Shown: piece by piece, positions 1 to 34,052 of the stretch
Numbering within the stretch: the first letter of the stretch is position 1
Layout: each line of letters begins with the position of its first letter
Made by a program: the position numbers and the translations under genes
DNA from: Chlamydomonas reinhardtii
Lineage: Eukaryota > Chlorophyta > Chlorophyceae > Chlamydomonadales > Chlamydomonadaceae
Reading direction: 5' to 3'
Length of the DNA stretch: 64,000 bases
Assembly (NCBI RefSeq): GCF_000002595.2
Contig: NC_057011.1
Span: 2,377,344-2,441,343 of the forward strand
The notes under the pieces: generated by a model
What the model saw: only the letters and a program-made list of their open reading frames with translations
Told to the model about the DNA's origin: nothing
The model's database searches: none

Positions 1-3000
1 AGCCCCTGCAGGTGCGTGCGCGTGCGTGTGTTAAAGAGCACAAGGAAAACATTACGCGTGTATGTGTGTGCGTGAGTGTGTGTGTGCATGGGTGGTTTGG
101 GGGATCATATGCCTGAGCCCAACGAGAAAGTCCCATCACCACCACCAGAAAGCCCACACGGGAGGAGGGGCGCAGAGCACGCGCGGACTGCGTGTTGGCG
201 TTGCAGTGATGCAAATGGCGGGCGGCTCAACTAGCCCGTCGGGTGGCAGGGCGGGTTCACCCCCCCCCCGTCTAACGCCGTCCGCCCGCTCCATGCCGGC
301 ACCACCCTCACAGACAGACCCCCACCACCACGCCCGACAAACAATCCCACGACTGCTGTTCTACTGCAGCACGCAAACCCACCAGCACTTGACGTGGGCC
401 TTGCCCGCGCTGTCCGTGACGATAGCGCAGCTGTGCTCGCCGCCCACCGACAGCTGCGTCACGTTGAGGCCGCTGCCCAGGTTCACCACAGGCAGGTTGT
501 CACCCTGGGGATGTGGATGGGGGGGGTTACATTGTGGTTGTGTGGGGTGGGGTGTTCGTGTGTGGGCGGGTGCGTGTGTGTGGGTGAGTCTGTGGGGGAA
601 GGGGGTGTTTGTGTGTGCCAGTGTTCGTGGGTGACGCGGCGTTCACGGTGGCCCTTGCCCTGCCCGTGCACAGTACCACAGACACAGACACACACACGTA
701 CGTACCCAGCCACACACGCACGCACCCAACCACACACACACGACCCAGCCACACACAGCCACACACGCACCATCTGGCCGGGCTGGTCGCCGCGGGTGTC
801 CATGTCCTCAAGACCCAGCTGCCTGCAGGCAAATACACATGCACACAGGTCATCATATGGATCACTCGTGCACATAATAACATGAACGAACGTGAGGCTG
901 GCCCCCGCCCCCGCCCTTCCATTCAATTCCCCAAACACCCACACATGCGCCTCTCACCCACTTGCCCACCCACTCGCCCACCAACTCGCTCACCCAACGA
1001 CCCCGCCCCCCCCCCCCCACACACACACACCAACCCCCCCCCCAAACCCCGCCCCAATCACCCATCCCCAACACCGCCCACCCCGCACCGGCCCCAACGC
1101 ACGCCCGCACCCGGCGTAGTTGACGCCCCAGCACTTGACCACGTTGAGCCCGGTCGCCGCCTGTCGCAGCAGCGCGCAGGTGTGCAGGCCACCCGCCCCC
1201 ACATACAGCGGCGTCAGGCCGGTGCCTAGGTCCACTGCCGGCAGGGCGTCGCCCATGGTGCCGGGGGCATCACCGCGGTTCACGGCGTCGCCCAGACCCA
1301 GCTGGCCGCCGCTGTTGCCGCCCCAGCACTTGATGACGGGGGTGGTGGAGTTGCTGGTCTTGACCAGAGCGCACGAGTACCTGTCGACGCGTGGCGGGGC
1401 CGCGTGCATGGTTGGGTGGGGGTGCGGGTTGGTTGTGGTGGGTGGCGACCGACCCATCCCGCAGCCCACATTCCCAACCCCAACCCCAGCCCCAACCCAA
1501 CCCCAACCCCAACCCCAACCCCAACCTCCCCCCCAACCTCCCCCCCAAAGCCCCCCCCACACACACGCACACACACACACATACACACACATACACACAC
1601 ACACACGCACACAGGCGCGCACTCACGAGGTGCCGGTGCTCAGCTGCGTGACGTTGGCGCCCGCCCCCAGGTCCACCACCGGCAGCACCTGACCCAGCTG
1701 GCCGGGCTGGTTACCGCGGAACTCCGTGTCGCCCAGGCCCAGCTGGCTGCAAGGGTGGGAGGGGGGGGAGAGGAGGGGAGAGAGGCGGGGAGGAGGGATG
1801 GGAGAGGGAGCGGAGGAGGGGAGGAGGCTGAGAAGGGCAGAGGAGGTTGGAGGGCGAGGGGGCTCAAGGGCCGAGCACGAGAAGGCGGAAGGAGCTGGCG
1901 AAGCCCGCACTACAATAGTTCTAGGGGCCGTGGCTCGTGAGGGGACAGTCTGCATTCCACAGCCCTCCACACACACCCCGGGGACCACTGTCGAGTGCCG
2001 CTCAAAGCATAGGGCACGCTCTCCTCCTCGCTCTTTTGCATTGGGCTCGGTTTAAATTTGGGCTGGTATCTACCCCCCCCCCCCCCACACACACACACAC
2101 ACGACCTGATCCCTGTGCCCCGGACACATCTGGCCCTGACACACCCCTGGAACCCAATGATTCTGCCCGGTTCCCAATGGCTGCGCAATGGCGGCGGCGC
2201 TGCTTCACGCCTCACCCACCTGCCCGCCCACCCACCCACCCACCCCACCCCACCCCACCCATCACCCCGCCCACCCACTTCCACTCACCCGTAGTCGTTC
2301 TGCCCAAAGCACTTGACCTCGCCGTCCGCCCACACGCACGTGAAGCGCCCGCCCGTGGACACAGACATGGCGCGGATGGCGCCTGCGGAGGGAGGCCGGG
2401 GGAAAGCAGGGGTTGGGTTAGGGGGAAGCGGGGGGGGGATTGCAAGGATTGGTACAGAGAAGGGTAGCGAGGTAGACAGCAGGTGTGGTGTTGCGCGTAC
2501 CGATGACCGAGGGGAGGGTAGCCGTTCATGGAGAATGGAGTGATGAAATCACAAGTATGAAGTGCGGACGTTGTAGCAGGAACAACAGGGGTTGCGCGGC
2601 CCAAGCAGGGTGGGGCTACACCATCACAGCGCGTCTGCGCATGGCATTGCATTGCCCGCAATACGGTACTCACGAGGCGCGGTTGTGGGCCTGGGCGAGG
2701 GCCTGGGCGCGGGGCTAGGGCTGGGGGCAGCGGCAGGCGACGGCGAGGGAGACGGCTTCGCCGCAGGGCTGGGGCTGGGGGAGGGGCTGGGGGAGGGGCG
2801 GGGGCTCGTGGTGTTGGCAGCCGGGCTACTCGGGACCGGGACCGGGGCCGGCGCGGGGCTGGGGCTCTTAGCCGCGGGCGAAGGCGCAGGAGAAGGCTTG
2901 GCAGCGGGCGAGGGAGAGAGCGAGGGAGACGGAGACGGAGAGGGGGAGGGGGAGGGGGACGCCACGGGGGGCGAGGCCGCGGGTGGGGTGCGCACCGCAC

Positions 3001-3291
3001 GGGGCGGGCTTCGCCGCACACCTCGCGGCGGTGGCGACCGCCGCCCGGTCTTCACATCAACTGCATACGCAAGAACGTTGTGTGTTGTTGCCGCGACATA
3101 ATGCAGCAATATGAAGGCAACGTTTTCTGGGCCTTGGGGCCCGTGTCGATCATCAACGCCCCGTCTGCAGCAGGTACGCGTTTTCACGCATGCGCACCTT
3201 TGATGAGGTTGTCCTTCTGTGCGGCAGCTTCTAGGAGCGCAGATGACAGTAACAGCGCGCCGAGAAGCAGCAAAAGAGAGCACGACCGCAT
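1..3291 (-). CDS. Secreted RCC1-repeat protein with Ser-Pro-rich linker (3' end beyond window)
   Basis: Exons on the minus strand, all phase-consistent: 3291-3198, 3060-2674, 2382-2289, 1746-1627, 1380-1111, 822-771, 504-383 and 5-1, continuing past the left edge. The start at 3291 gives MRSCSLLLLLGALLLSSA, a clear signal peptide; upstream Met codons in the same frame would bury it. Exon 2 encodes a basic stretch and then about 90 residues of PSPSPS/PAAKPSP, as in hydroxyproline-rich wall glycoproteins of volvocine algae. The remaining exons carry RCC1-type units of the form HTCAL..VKCWG.N..GQLGLGD, with at least four starts visible. RCC1 blades usually build a seven-bladed propeller, so several blades lie outside the window. 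Signal peptide plus SP-rich linker suggests secretion to the cell wall or periplasm (inference), unlike nuclear RCC1. Exon 2 could instead begin at a more upstream AG; the chosen site is the one that keeps the frame open. Confidence 0.85.
2437..2580 (-). repeat. Intronic modular repeat (modules C and B) in the RCC1-protein gene
   Basis: Read on the minus strand, this intron holds two modules found in introns of other genes here. One is a 'CTGCTGTCTAC..CGCTAC' to 'TACCAATCCTTGCAA' segment (module C), also near 21.77, 29.48 and 48.97 kb. The other is a 'GTCCGCACTTCATAC' to 'CCATGAACGGCT' segment (module B), also near 25.64, 27.80, 48.90 and 49.13 kb. Neither is coding. Identity was judged by eye. 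Confidence 0.6.
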
Positions 3292-4039
3292 TTTGGTGTC
3301 ACTAATTAACGGCTCGAGTTTCAGCGGCGTGCGAATGTGATACACACCGTTTAGTACTTCGACAAGTAATGAGTTTAAGAATTCTGCACAGGTGCTGCGT
3401 GCTGCTCGTGGTTGAGTTCGTGCAAGCTGGATTCGCGCCCGCCGTTCATGCACTACTGGTCTTTCTCAGGGCCAACCAAACGAGCCAGAGTAAATGCGTG
3501 CGGGCTCGTGTATCTCCGCTTTATCAACTTAACACAGTAGCAGGCCTGTCTGTGTGCACTGGAGCGAAATCGTGTTTGCGTCACTTCGCGGCGACGCGCC
3601 CTGAAACGCGAAGCCTTTCGCCAGCTGAGATCCTCTCATAGCACACATGAATACATGGTGTGTGACATGGAGATTTTTGAAATTACACCATAAACCGTGC
3701 AGACACAGACTAACGCAGCAGCACTAACTGCCGTGCCGACATCCCTGCGCAACGCACTTGTCCCCAACCCCTGCGCCCGGCGCCCGCACAGTCACAATGC
3801 GTGTGTAGGCCAATCCACTGTCCACAATCGGCACCTGCAGCTGAAAAGCGCGAGACGCCACCAATTGCCCGACAGCCGTACAGGAGAGGCGTACAGGAAC
3901 TCAATCGCTTTGGCGGTCCATCCATCTTCAAGTCCAAGCTAAGCTACCGCCCCTAAAAGTCCATAAACCGGAAGTTCCAATAATATGGAAGCATCAGTCA
4001 GCAAGGTTGAATACATACCCCCACCCCACAACCAGGTCC
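3292..4039. other. Intergenic, no gene seen
   Basis: This holds the 5' flank of the minus-strand RCC1-protein gene and a less GC-rich stretch. The open frames here (up to 90 aa) show no family motif, no convincing splice context and no repetition elsewhere. Confidence 0.5.
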
Positions 4040-4640
4040 CCCACATTAGAACGAACGGCCACGCACAGCACTCGTCTGTGTTACGTTTGGCGGAGCCTGG
4101 CTTCCCAGGTCTTGCACTCCTTATCGTTGCCTTATTGTGGCATGACGCACGCTTCAGTTCAGCAATTGACTTCGGGGGATGATACGTTTTGTCCTTGTGC
4201 AGGACGGCACACGTGCTCGCTCGGGTCCTGGGTCCCATCCTAGCACATTTGTCTTGTCTGAAGTACCCGCCTCCTTCACCTCTACAATATCCATCTACAA
4301 CTGCCTTACACGTCTTTACCACTTAAGCAACAGTTGCACATACACGCACGCATGAAAGTGGAATCACGATTGCACAACCGAAATACGTGCGGTCACAATC
4401 CGCAGTAGCCACACACAAACGTACGCACGCCCATTGCCATACCGGCACGGTCCCAAGCAACAAACTGCTTTAGCAACAAGCGGGTGTGGGCTTGCCAACC
4501 TGTGCAGCATGGAAAGAGTTGCACCGTCGTCAGTTGCTGGTTGAGAAACAGGCTCACTTCATTATGCTTACGAACAGGAGGCACCTCGGCTAGCAGGCAG
4601 CACCCTCAAGGCAGTCTACTGGATGGTGGTGTGAAGCGAA
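4040..4640 (-). pseudogene. Decayed, truncated copy of the small-gene 3' region
   Basis: The sequence runs in the same direction as the array copies at 32.8-33.6, 38.1-39.0 and 43.4-44.2 kb, opposite to the intact copy at 6.4-7.1 kb. Shared landmarks are 'GCCTGGCTTCCCAG..TCTTGCACTCCTT', the ATCCATCTACAACTGCCTTAC segment, 'GTGTGGGCTTG.CAACCTGTG' (edge of exon 3 and intron 2) and 'GTCTACTGGATGGTGG'. Most of exon 3 is missing and exons 1 and 2 are absent. It is an older, more diverged relic than the four intact copies. Confidence 0.65.
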
Positions 4641-5897
4641 AGGGCGCATCTGACTTGGGGAGCAGGGCGGGAGCTTCAAAGTAGCCTACCCATAGGGCGC
4701 AGCAATACGCACCCAATAAAGTGCGTGGTTGGTTGGCTGCATTCCTCGACTTCCGCGGGCGGGCCGGCCTCCATCGAGACCCTGCTGCTGGAGGATGGTG
4801 GGATGCTGCGGCCTGTGGGTTCATCATTCGTACGGTACGCAAAGGGCGCCGCTGCGGGTGTGTGACCACTGATTGGTAGGTGGAGGGCTTCAGGGCGTCT
4901 TTAGCTGGCTGGCGGTCTGGCTGGCGGGCTGTATGAGGCACGCGTGGGTCGAGCGAGACAGTGCAAGGTGCTGCTGCGGCACGGCGCGCGCGTTAAGTCA
5001 GGGCTTTGTGGGTTGAGACCACAAGGAGTGGAGGGACTGCATGCAGCAGTCGGTAGTGTTGCTAGGGATCAGGATAGCGCACAGCGGCGGGGCGGGGGCG
5101 GCGCGCCTCTTGCAGCTAGCTTGAAGGCGAGACAGCCGAATGGGCGCCGTGTTTGCAATTCCGCCGCGGCCGTGACGCCGTCCCACGCAGCAGACACCCG
5201 CGACCACTGTGGCATTCCAAACACATCTATCATGAGTCTTCGACAGCAGTAGCAGTTGCAGTAGCAGCAAGCCCACCAACCTGTCAGTCACAGGCAGCCA
5301 CTTTACTTCCCGCCAAAACTCAGCAGCTTTTGCAACCCGCAGCGCCCTGCTGCCCTTTTGCCGCCAATGCACCCGACGCGTGTGCGCAGCAGCATTTCTT
5401 TATCAACTACCACTCAAGGGAGCGCCACTCCAACTGCGCTGGCTGGACGATGCCCCGTCCGCGGAAGCCGAGGCCTGGCGCGGCCAACCAAGGGTGCGTG
5501 CGCGCTGGGCTCTAGAAATGGGATGTTTAGAAGCGGATTGTTTGGTGGAGCACTCAGCAACGTACGCGCGCGGGTCGGGGACAGCCTGGAAGTTTTCGAG
5601 ACGCGGGGAGCTGGCTTTCTAGCTGGCTGTCGTGCGTGCGCTTTGGCTTCTTGGCAAGATAGAGTACTTGGATGCATACAGTACAAGGTGGATAGCAGGG
5701 CGCGTGGTGCGTGGGCGCGTGCAAGAGGGAAGCGCAAGCAAAGCCCCAAACCTGCGCTTGCGGCCTGCTCTTTGCGCATTCAGACATAATCTAATGTGGC
5801 CTTTACGCTTGGCCACACGGGTGGGGCAATTGGGGAGAGCGTTTCCTGGCGCCCTGCAACAGGAGCGCGCGCCCTCACCTTTCTCCCTGAGTGCTGG

Positions 5898-6123
5898 TAT
5901 ATATACAATCAAGCAAATGACATGTCTGTTGCTTTGCAAAACAACGCAGGTGGTTCTGGGGCGGTCAACGCGGAGGCGGTTGCCTTGACCCGCCGACCGT
6001 TTTGGCACACCTGAGCCGAGACTGACTGCGAACCGGCTCAGCCTGGCCATGCCGTACGGGGCCCTGTAGCGCAGGCCCCGGGACCCTGCCGCTATAAAAG
6101 CCGGGCGCGCCGGCTCATCACTA
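5898..6123. promoter_or_regulatory. Divergent double-TATA promoter of small gene copy 1
   Basis: A TATAAAAG box lies at 6093-6100, with the presumed start of transcription about 25-30 bp downstream near 6120. About 190 bp upstream, a TATATATA box (5898-5905) faces the other way. Both boxes and the sequence between them recur in all array copies: small-gene boxes at 34354-34361, 39735-39742 and 44955-44962; divergent boxes at 34550-34557, 39930-39937 and 45151-45158. Confidence 0.6.
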
Positions 6124-6397
6124 TTATAACATACAACTCTCCAGCAGCCACTACTCCACCGGGTAGCCTTCGCAACCTCTTTCAGCCTTCCGCCGAGCGC
6201 ACAGCCACTCCCTTGCTACTTCTTGTCCCGACCCACTTCGCTCTACAAGCCTCCCCGCTCGCTGACTACCGCAATAGACGCCACTCGCTTGTGTTAGTGC
6301 AACTCCGTCTCGCCTGCCAACGTCCGTGCACGCTGCGCACCTTCCAGCTCGCCCTCCTACGCACGTTCCTCGGGGTCGTCTTTCCCTCGGCATCAGA

Positions 6398-7119
6398 ATG
6401 TGCCTTCAGATGCTACTCAAGTCTCTTGAGCACCCTAAGCAGCGCGGCAAACCGCAGGTGAGGGACCCGCAGCGTTGGCGGGTGGGGCGGGTGGCACGCA
6501 CACGATGTGCGGGGCGGGCACGCACGTTCTCAGTTGACTGATGACCCCCGCGTCCCGGCGGTCGCTCGCCTTTGCCCTAAGCCGCACTCACGCGCGCCAT
6601 TCCCAAAGCAAACACCTTATCGCTAACACACTTGCTTTCTCTCACACGGGCAGGTTGTCGACTGCGGCCTGCGGAACAGGCCCGCTCCGTCCGGCGAAGA
6701 GGACCCTGTGCTCTTCGCGCAGCTGTGCGCGCTGCTGTGCACGCCGCCCACCGGTGGGGTGAAGCCCTACCGGCCCGAGGCCCGCTTCATGCGTGGCTCG
6801 CCCAAGGCGACGGATGCTGATGGCGGCGTTGTGGATCCCCTCTTCCTGGAAGGGCTGCGCCGCACCCTTCTCCGCAAGGTGGGTCATTTCGCATCATCGC
6901 GCCACCAGTAGAGTGCCCCGCTGATCGGGGGCGGGAGCGGCCAGCTAGCTAGCTGGGGTGGGTCGAGTGAGGCTGGGGTACCGTCCGTCCGCACAATGAA
7001 GGCATGTTTCTCACTTAGCCACTGACGGCGGTTCAACTCTTTCCACGCTTCACACACAGGTTGACAAGCCCACACCCGTAACGTCAAGGCCCGTCAAGGT
7101 GCTGGTCACCGTCTTCTGA
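6398..7119 (+). CDS. Small conserved protein of unknown function, copy 1 (114 aa, 3 exons)
   Basis: Exons are 6398-6457, 6654-6878 and 7060-7119, all phase 0 with GT/AG introns, encoding 20 + 75 + 19 residues and ending in TGA. The start MCLQMLLKSLEHPKQRGKPQ is the first Met in this frame shared by all copies; one upstream in-frame ATG in copy 2 is absent from the others, so the region before it is taken as 5' UTR (about 270 nt after the TATA box). The centre reads VVDCGLRNRPAPSGEEDPV, then a Cys/Leu stretch and KPYRPEARFMRGSPK; the C-terminus is PVKVLVTVF. No signal peptide or clear membrane helix is seen. I do not recognise the family. The same three exons are intact in three further copies with only scattered substitutions, which argues for a real protein. 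It converges with the LRR gene. Confidence 0.7.
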
Positions 7120-8250
7120 GACTGAGGCCAACTTCTTACTTTGGCTAGCCAGCTAGCCGCCACTCAGCTCTGGACAAGAGCTAGCGGCACTGCGAGTGTG
7201 CGACACCGTTAGTTCCCTTAAGCTGTAGACTTGTAGCTAAGCAGTTTCTTGCTTGAGACCATGCCGGAACGGCAGTAGTCGTATGTGATGGTTACTTAGG
7301 ATAGGCCGGCCAGCTGTGACCATACGTACCGTACTTTGGTTGTGCATTCGTGATCCCATCCACTTGATGCATGCGTGTGTGTATGCATGCACGGCCTGTT
7401 GCTTAGGTGATCAAGACGTGTAAGGCAGTTGTAGATGGATATGATGTTATAGGAGATGAAGGAAGAGCACGGGTACTTAGCACAAGACACACGACTAACA
7501 TTTCTCTGAACACGAGTTAGGACGGGACCCGAGCGAGCACGTGTGCCGTCCTGCACCAGGACGAAACGTATCAATCCACTGAAGTCAATTGCTGAACTGA
7601 TGAAGCGTATTGCATGCCATAATGAGGCAACGAAAGGGGTGTAAGGTAGACCTGCTGGGAAGCCAGCGGGCTCCTCCAATTGTAACACAGATAAGTGCTG
7701 ACGACTCCTATTGCTGTGCGGCCTGCGCATCTTCATCTCTTCGTCGTTTCTTTGTTCTGGTGTACGCATTGCGCGTCAAGTCAGTTAGCTGCTGGCTGGG
7801 TGCTTCACGGCGGATGGCTGGTTCGGACACTCACTCGGACTCGCATGAGTTATTAGTTACAGCAATACAGTCAGCTGCCAGCATCACACTGCAGGCTGGT
7901 CAGCCTGTCCCTGGTTGTGATAAGCGCATTCTTCATAAACGCATGCGCGGCAGGGGAGGGAAGCAGCTGCCACCTGCCCACCACAATCCACATGTGTGAC
8001 AGTACGTATCATGGCAATGCGACGATGGTACCATACGGTACAGTTGGAAGCTCCATTCATTCAACAATGCTGGACATGCACTATGCACCACATCGCAGCG
8101 AAACCCAATGCCACCACCAGGCACCGCTGTACATGCTCGTGGATGGCTCCCGCCCTCACCACCCAGCCACCAACTACCGTAAACTATCTGACTCCTCCCA
8201 ACGCCCATGAGTAACACGCCTGACCCACATGACACGGCCCTAGCGCCGTA
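7120..8250. other. Intergenic between convergent small gene and LRR gene
   Basis: This is the common 3' flank of both genes. It includes TGTAA motifs on the plus strand at about 7429 and 7639 that could serve the small gene. The sequence is shared with the array units. No open frame is conserved between copies. Confidence 0.5.
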
Positions 8251-18780
<10,530 letters not shown>

Positions 18781-19254
18781 CTGCAAGGGGTGGCGAGATA
18801 TGATTGGTGGGGGAGGGTTGCGTGTGTGCGTGTGTTTGGGGGGCGGGGGGAGGAAGGCGTCCAACCGTGCAGGGGTTTGTGCGCGGGACGGGCGTCAGGG
18901 CCGGACTGAGGGGCTGTGCGGGGCTGACGGCACGTGCTGGTGGCGCCTGCCGGCTCCCCGCTCCCCGCCCGTGGCCTCCCCGCCCGTGGCCTCTCCCACT
19001 CTGGGTGCTCATCCCCGCCTGGGCGTGCTGGCGACCACCGACGTACTCGCTGCACCCACGTACGGCACGCACCGGCAGCCCCGGCCTGCCTGCCCCTGCC
19101 CCTGCCCCTGCCCCTGCCCCAGCACCTGCCTTTGGCCCTGACCCTGAGCCTGTCCCTAGACTTGGTACTGGACCTGCCCGTGCCCCTGCCCCTGCCCTGG
19201 CCCTGACACGCTATCGTTGCCGCTCTCATAACACGCAGTCGCAACCCTAGTGCA

Positions 19255-19815
19255 TGTGTGGCGGCATGCTCACCCGTGTCACATTCCGGCGCCCCGCGAG
19301 GGTCGCGTCAATGTTCCGCTGAAGGTGCACCGGCACACCGTCCTCTGTTAGCGCTGGGCCCATTTCCCTTGGTTACGAGCCGAAGCGGAATGGCCGCGCG
19401 CTGGCTAGGACCTTTGACCTACTTCTAATTGATGCATTTCATTCATGTCAGCCTACTGAGAATATGCAATCATGTTCAAAGCCGAACCACAGAGAAACGA
19501 AGAAGTTCGGTGTTCAATAGTGTCTCTATAATCCGTTGGCAGCGTAGTGGAGATGCGATTTATACACTTGTTCTTGATTCAGCAGTAGCCGGGTTTAGCG
19601 CGATGGACTCTGTCGAAATGGGCCCGGCAATTGGGGCAAACCTGCTTGTCGGCTTCTAACGTGTGCGCAGTTACAAGTGTTACTCCAGGATATAGGCCTT
19701 TGTCGCAGTTTGAGCATGTGTTCGCGCCCGTTGGAAAGGGCTTCCATGAGATTGTTCTGCGCTGTTCGGGCGCGTCAATGAAGGCGCACTAGTTAGTATC
19801 GCTGGGCTTCAATAG
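19255..19815. promoter_or_regulatory. Divergent intergenic region between LRR gene and IRE1
   Basis: About 560 bp separates the presumed 5' end of the minus-strand LRR gene from the IRE1 start at 19816. It is less GC-rich than its surroundings, has no strong TATA box and encodes nothing recognisable. It must hold the IRE1 promoter and probably that of the LRR gene. Confidence 0.5.
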
Positions 19816-31872
<12,057 letters not shown>

Positions 31873-32756
31873 GGAGCGCGCGCATGTAAACAGTCATCAG
31901 CGGCGGCGGGCGCCGAGCGCGCGTGAAGACCGAGGCGGCGGGCATCCGGGGTCGCAGTTTGTGCAAGGCTGCTTGGAGCCTGGGTGGGGTGGGCTAAGCC
32001 AACGGTGTTGACTCAAGTACACCCATGCGTGGGTGCTACGGCTTACGTGCGGAGATAGGGGCGGCCAGCCCTACCTTGCTTGCGGACGATGTGGGGGCGG
32101 GCGTCAGGGGGCGGTGAAGTCGCAGGAATGCGGGATAGCTGGTGGTTGAAAGACAAGACACAGACGCCTTGTGAAGTACTGGAACGTGTGCATGAGGTTC
32201 ATTGGCGGCGGCATGAAGAGTGGGAGCAACAGCGGCCCGGCCCTGCCGGCAGCGCAAAAGCAACGTTAGCAGAGAAGACCATATCAGCAGGGCACTGACT
32301 ACCTACTTGAGATTGCATGGGTTCGCAAGCGGGACCTGCTGACGTGGTGCAAGGATTTGTGTAGATTACGAGGAGGCAGCAGCAGGCAACGTGCGTGACG
32401 CTGGGGGGTTGTGTGGACGTGACCCGAGCGACGGGCTGGGTATGTATGTGTGTGGGGTGTCTGGAGGTGTGGGGCGCTTGCGCGTGTACATGTGCTTGTG
32501 CTTGATTGCATTTGCAAAAGGTGTGCGGGAAAGAGGGGAATTGAATGACAACTGGACGCAGCAAGTGAGCCGGACAAGCACGGGAGCAAGCTGCGTGAGT
32601 GTGTTGCGGCTGGTGGTGAGCGCTAGTGACGAGCTGGAGAGCTAGAGGCCGCGCCACACCGGCAATGCATGGGTGCACTAGCAAGAAACATGTGACTTGG
32701 CAGTTTGCCAGTACATTGGCATGCATATCGCAACCCACAACTAGGCGCCCCACATC
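31873..32756. other. IRE1 3' flank, no gene seen
   Basis: Runs from the IRE1 stop to the left edge of the tandem array. It probably holds the IRE1 3' UTR. A 217-aa minus-strand frame (32199-32852) has no recognisable motif, crosses the array edge and is judged spurious. Confidence 0.5.
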
Positions 32757-33331
32757 TGACGAATGAAGAGGCGCAGGCCGAACAGCAGCAGTACGGTAAG
32801 CACAGGTCTGTGTTACATTTGGAGGAGCCCGGCTTCCCAGCAGGTCTTGCACTCCTTTCGTTGCCTCATTGTGGCATGCAATACGCTTCAGTCCAGCAAT
32901 TGATGAGTTCAGTGGATGCGTTTTGTCCTTGTGCCGGGCAGCACACGTGCTGACTCGGGTCCTACCTGGACTCCTGCCTGGGTCCCGTCCTAACTCGTGT
33001 GTCTTGTCCTAAGACCCATCTCCTATAATATCCATCTACAACTGCCTTACAAGTCTTACCCACCTGTCTAAGCAACAGGCCGTACATACACACGCGCATG
33101 CAAGTGGATGGGATCACGAATGCACAACCAAAGTACGTATGGTCACAGCTGGCCGGCCTATCCTAAGTAACCACATACGCCCACTGCCGTTTCGGCATGG
33201 TCTCAAGCAACAAACTGGTAAGCTACAAGTCTATAACTTAAGGAAACGGTGTCGCACTGCCACTAGCTCTTGTCCAGAGCTGAGTGGCGGCTAGCTGGAT
33301 AGCCGAAGTAAGCAAGAAGTTGGCCTCAGTC

Positions 33332-34052
33332 TCAGAAGACGGTGACCAGCACCTTGACGGGCCTTGACGTTGCGCGTGTGGGCTTGTCAACCTGTAAAGC
33401 GTGGAAAGAGTTGAACCGCCGTCAGTGGCCAAGTGAGAAACAGGCCCATTTCGTTGTGCGGACGGACGGTACCCCAGCCTAACTTGACCCACCCCATCAG
33501 CTAGCTAGCAGCCGCTCCCCCGATCAGCGGAAGTCTACTGGATGGTGGCACGATGCGGAATGACCCACCTTGCAGAGAAGGGTGCGGCGCAGCCCTTCAA
33601 GGAAGAGGGGGTCCACAACGCCGCCCTCAGCATCCGCCGTCTTGGGCGAGCCACGCATGAAGCGGGCCTCGGGCCGGTAAGGCTTCACCCCACCGGCGGG
33701 CGGCGTGCACAGCAGCGCGCACAGCTGCGCGAGGAGCACAGGGTTATCTTCGCCGGAAGGAGCGGGCCTGTTCCGCAGGCCGCAGTCGACAACCTGCCCG
33801 TATGAGAGAAAGGACGTGTGTCAGCAATCAAGGTGTTTGCGGCGGGGAATGGCCCACGTGAGTGCGGCTTAGGGCACAGGCGAGCGACCGCCGGGACGGT
33901 GGTCATCAGTCGACTGCTGAGTGCGTGCATGCCCGCCCCGCACATCGTGTGCGTGCCACCCGCCCCACCCGCCAACGCTGCGGGTCCCTCACCTGCGGTT
34001 TGCCGCGCTGCTTAGGGTGCTCAAGAGACTTGAGTAGCATCTGAAGGCACAT
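33332..34052 (-). CDS. Small conserved protein of unknown function, copy 2 (114 aa)
   Basis: Exons 34052-33993, 33793-33569 and 33391-33332, same lengths (60/225/60) and phases as copy 1; TATA box at 34354-34361 on the minus strand. Substitutions relative to copy 1 include APSGEDNPVLLAQ for APSGEEDPVLFAQ, PPAGG for PPTGG, TADAEG for ATDADG, Cys for Arg before the last intron, and TRATS for TPVTS. No stop or frameshift is present. Function unknown. Confidence 0.7.

Larger units (their letters stand above)
4940..8240 (+). repeat. Duplicated small-gene unit, copy 1 (inverted relative to the array)
   Basis: This stretch is matched, on the opposite strand, by the units starting at 32757, 38115 and 43340. 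It contains the upstream region (about 4940-6090), the small gene (6398-7119) and the 3' intergenic region, which runs into the tail of the minus-strand LRR gene. Homology continues to about 10.2 kb inside that gene. Because only here is the LRR gene complete, this is probably the source arrangement (inference). Confidence 0.75.

Noticed and set aside
32199-32852. A 217-aa minus-strand frame at the left edge of the array.
   Set aside because: It crosses the duplication boundary, its composition looks like chance, and there is no similar frame at the equivalent places in other units.
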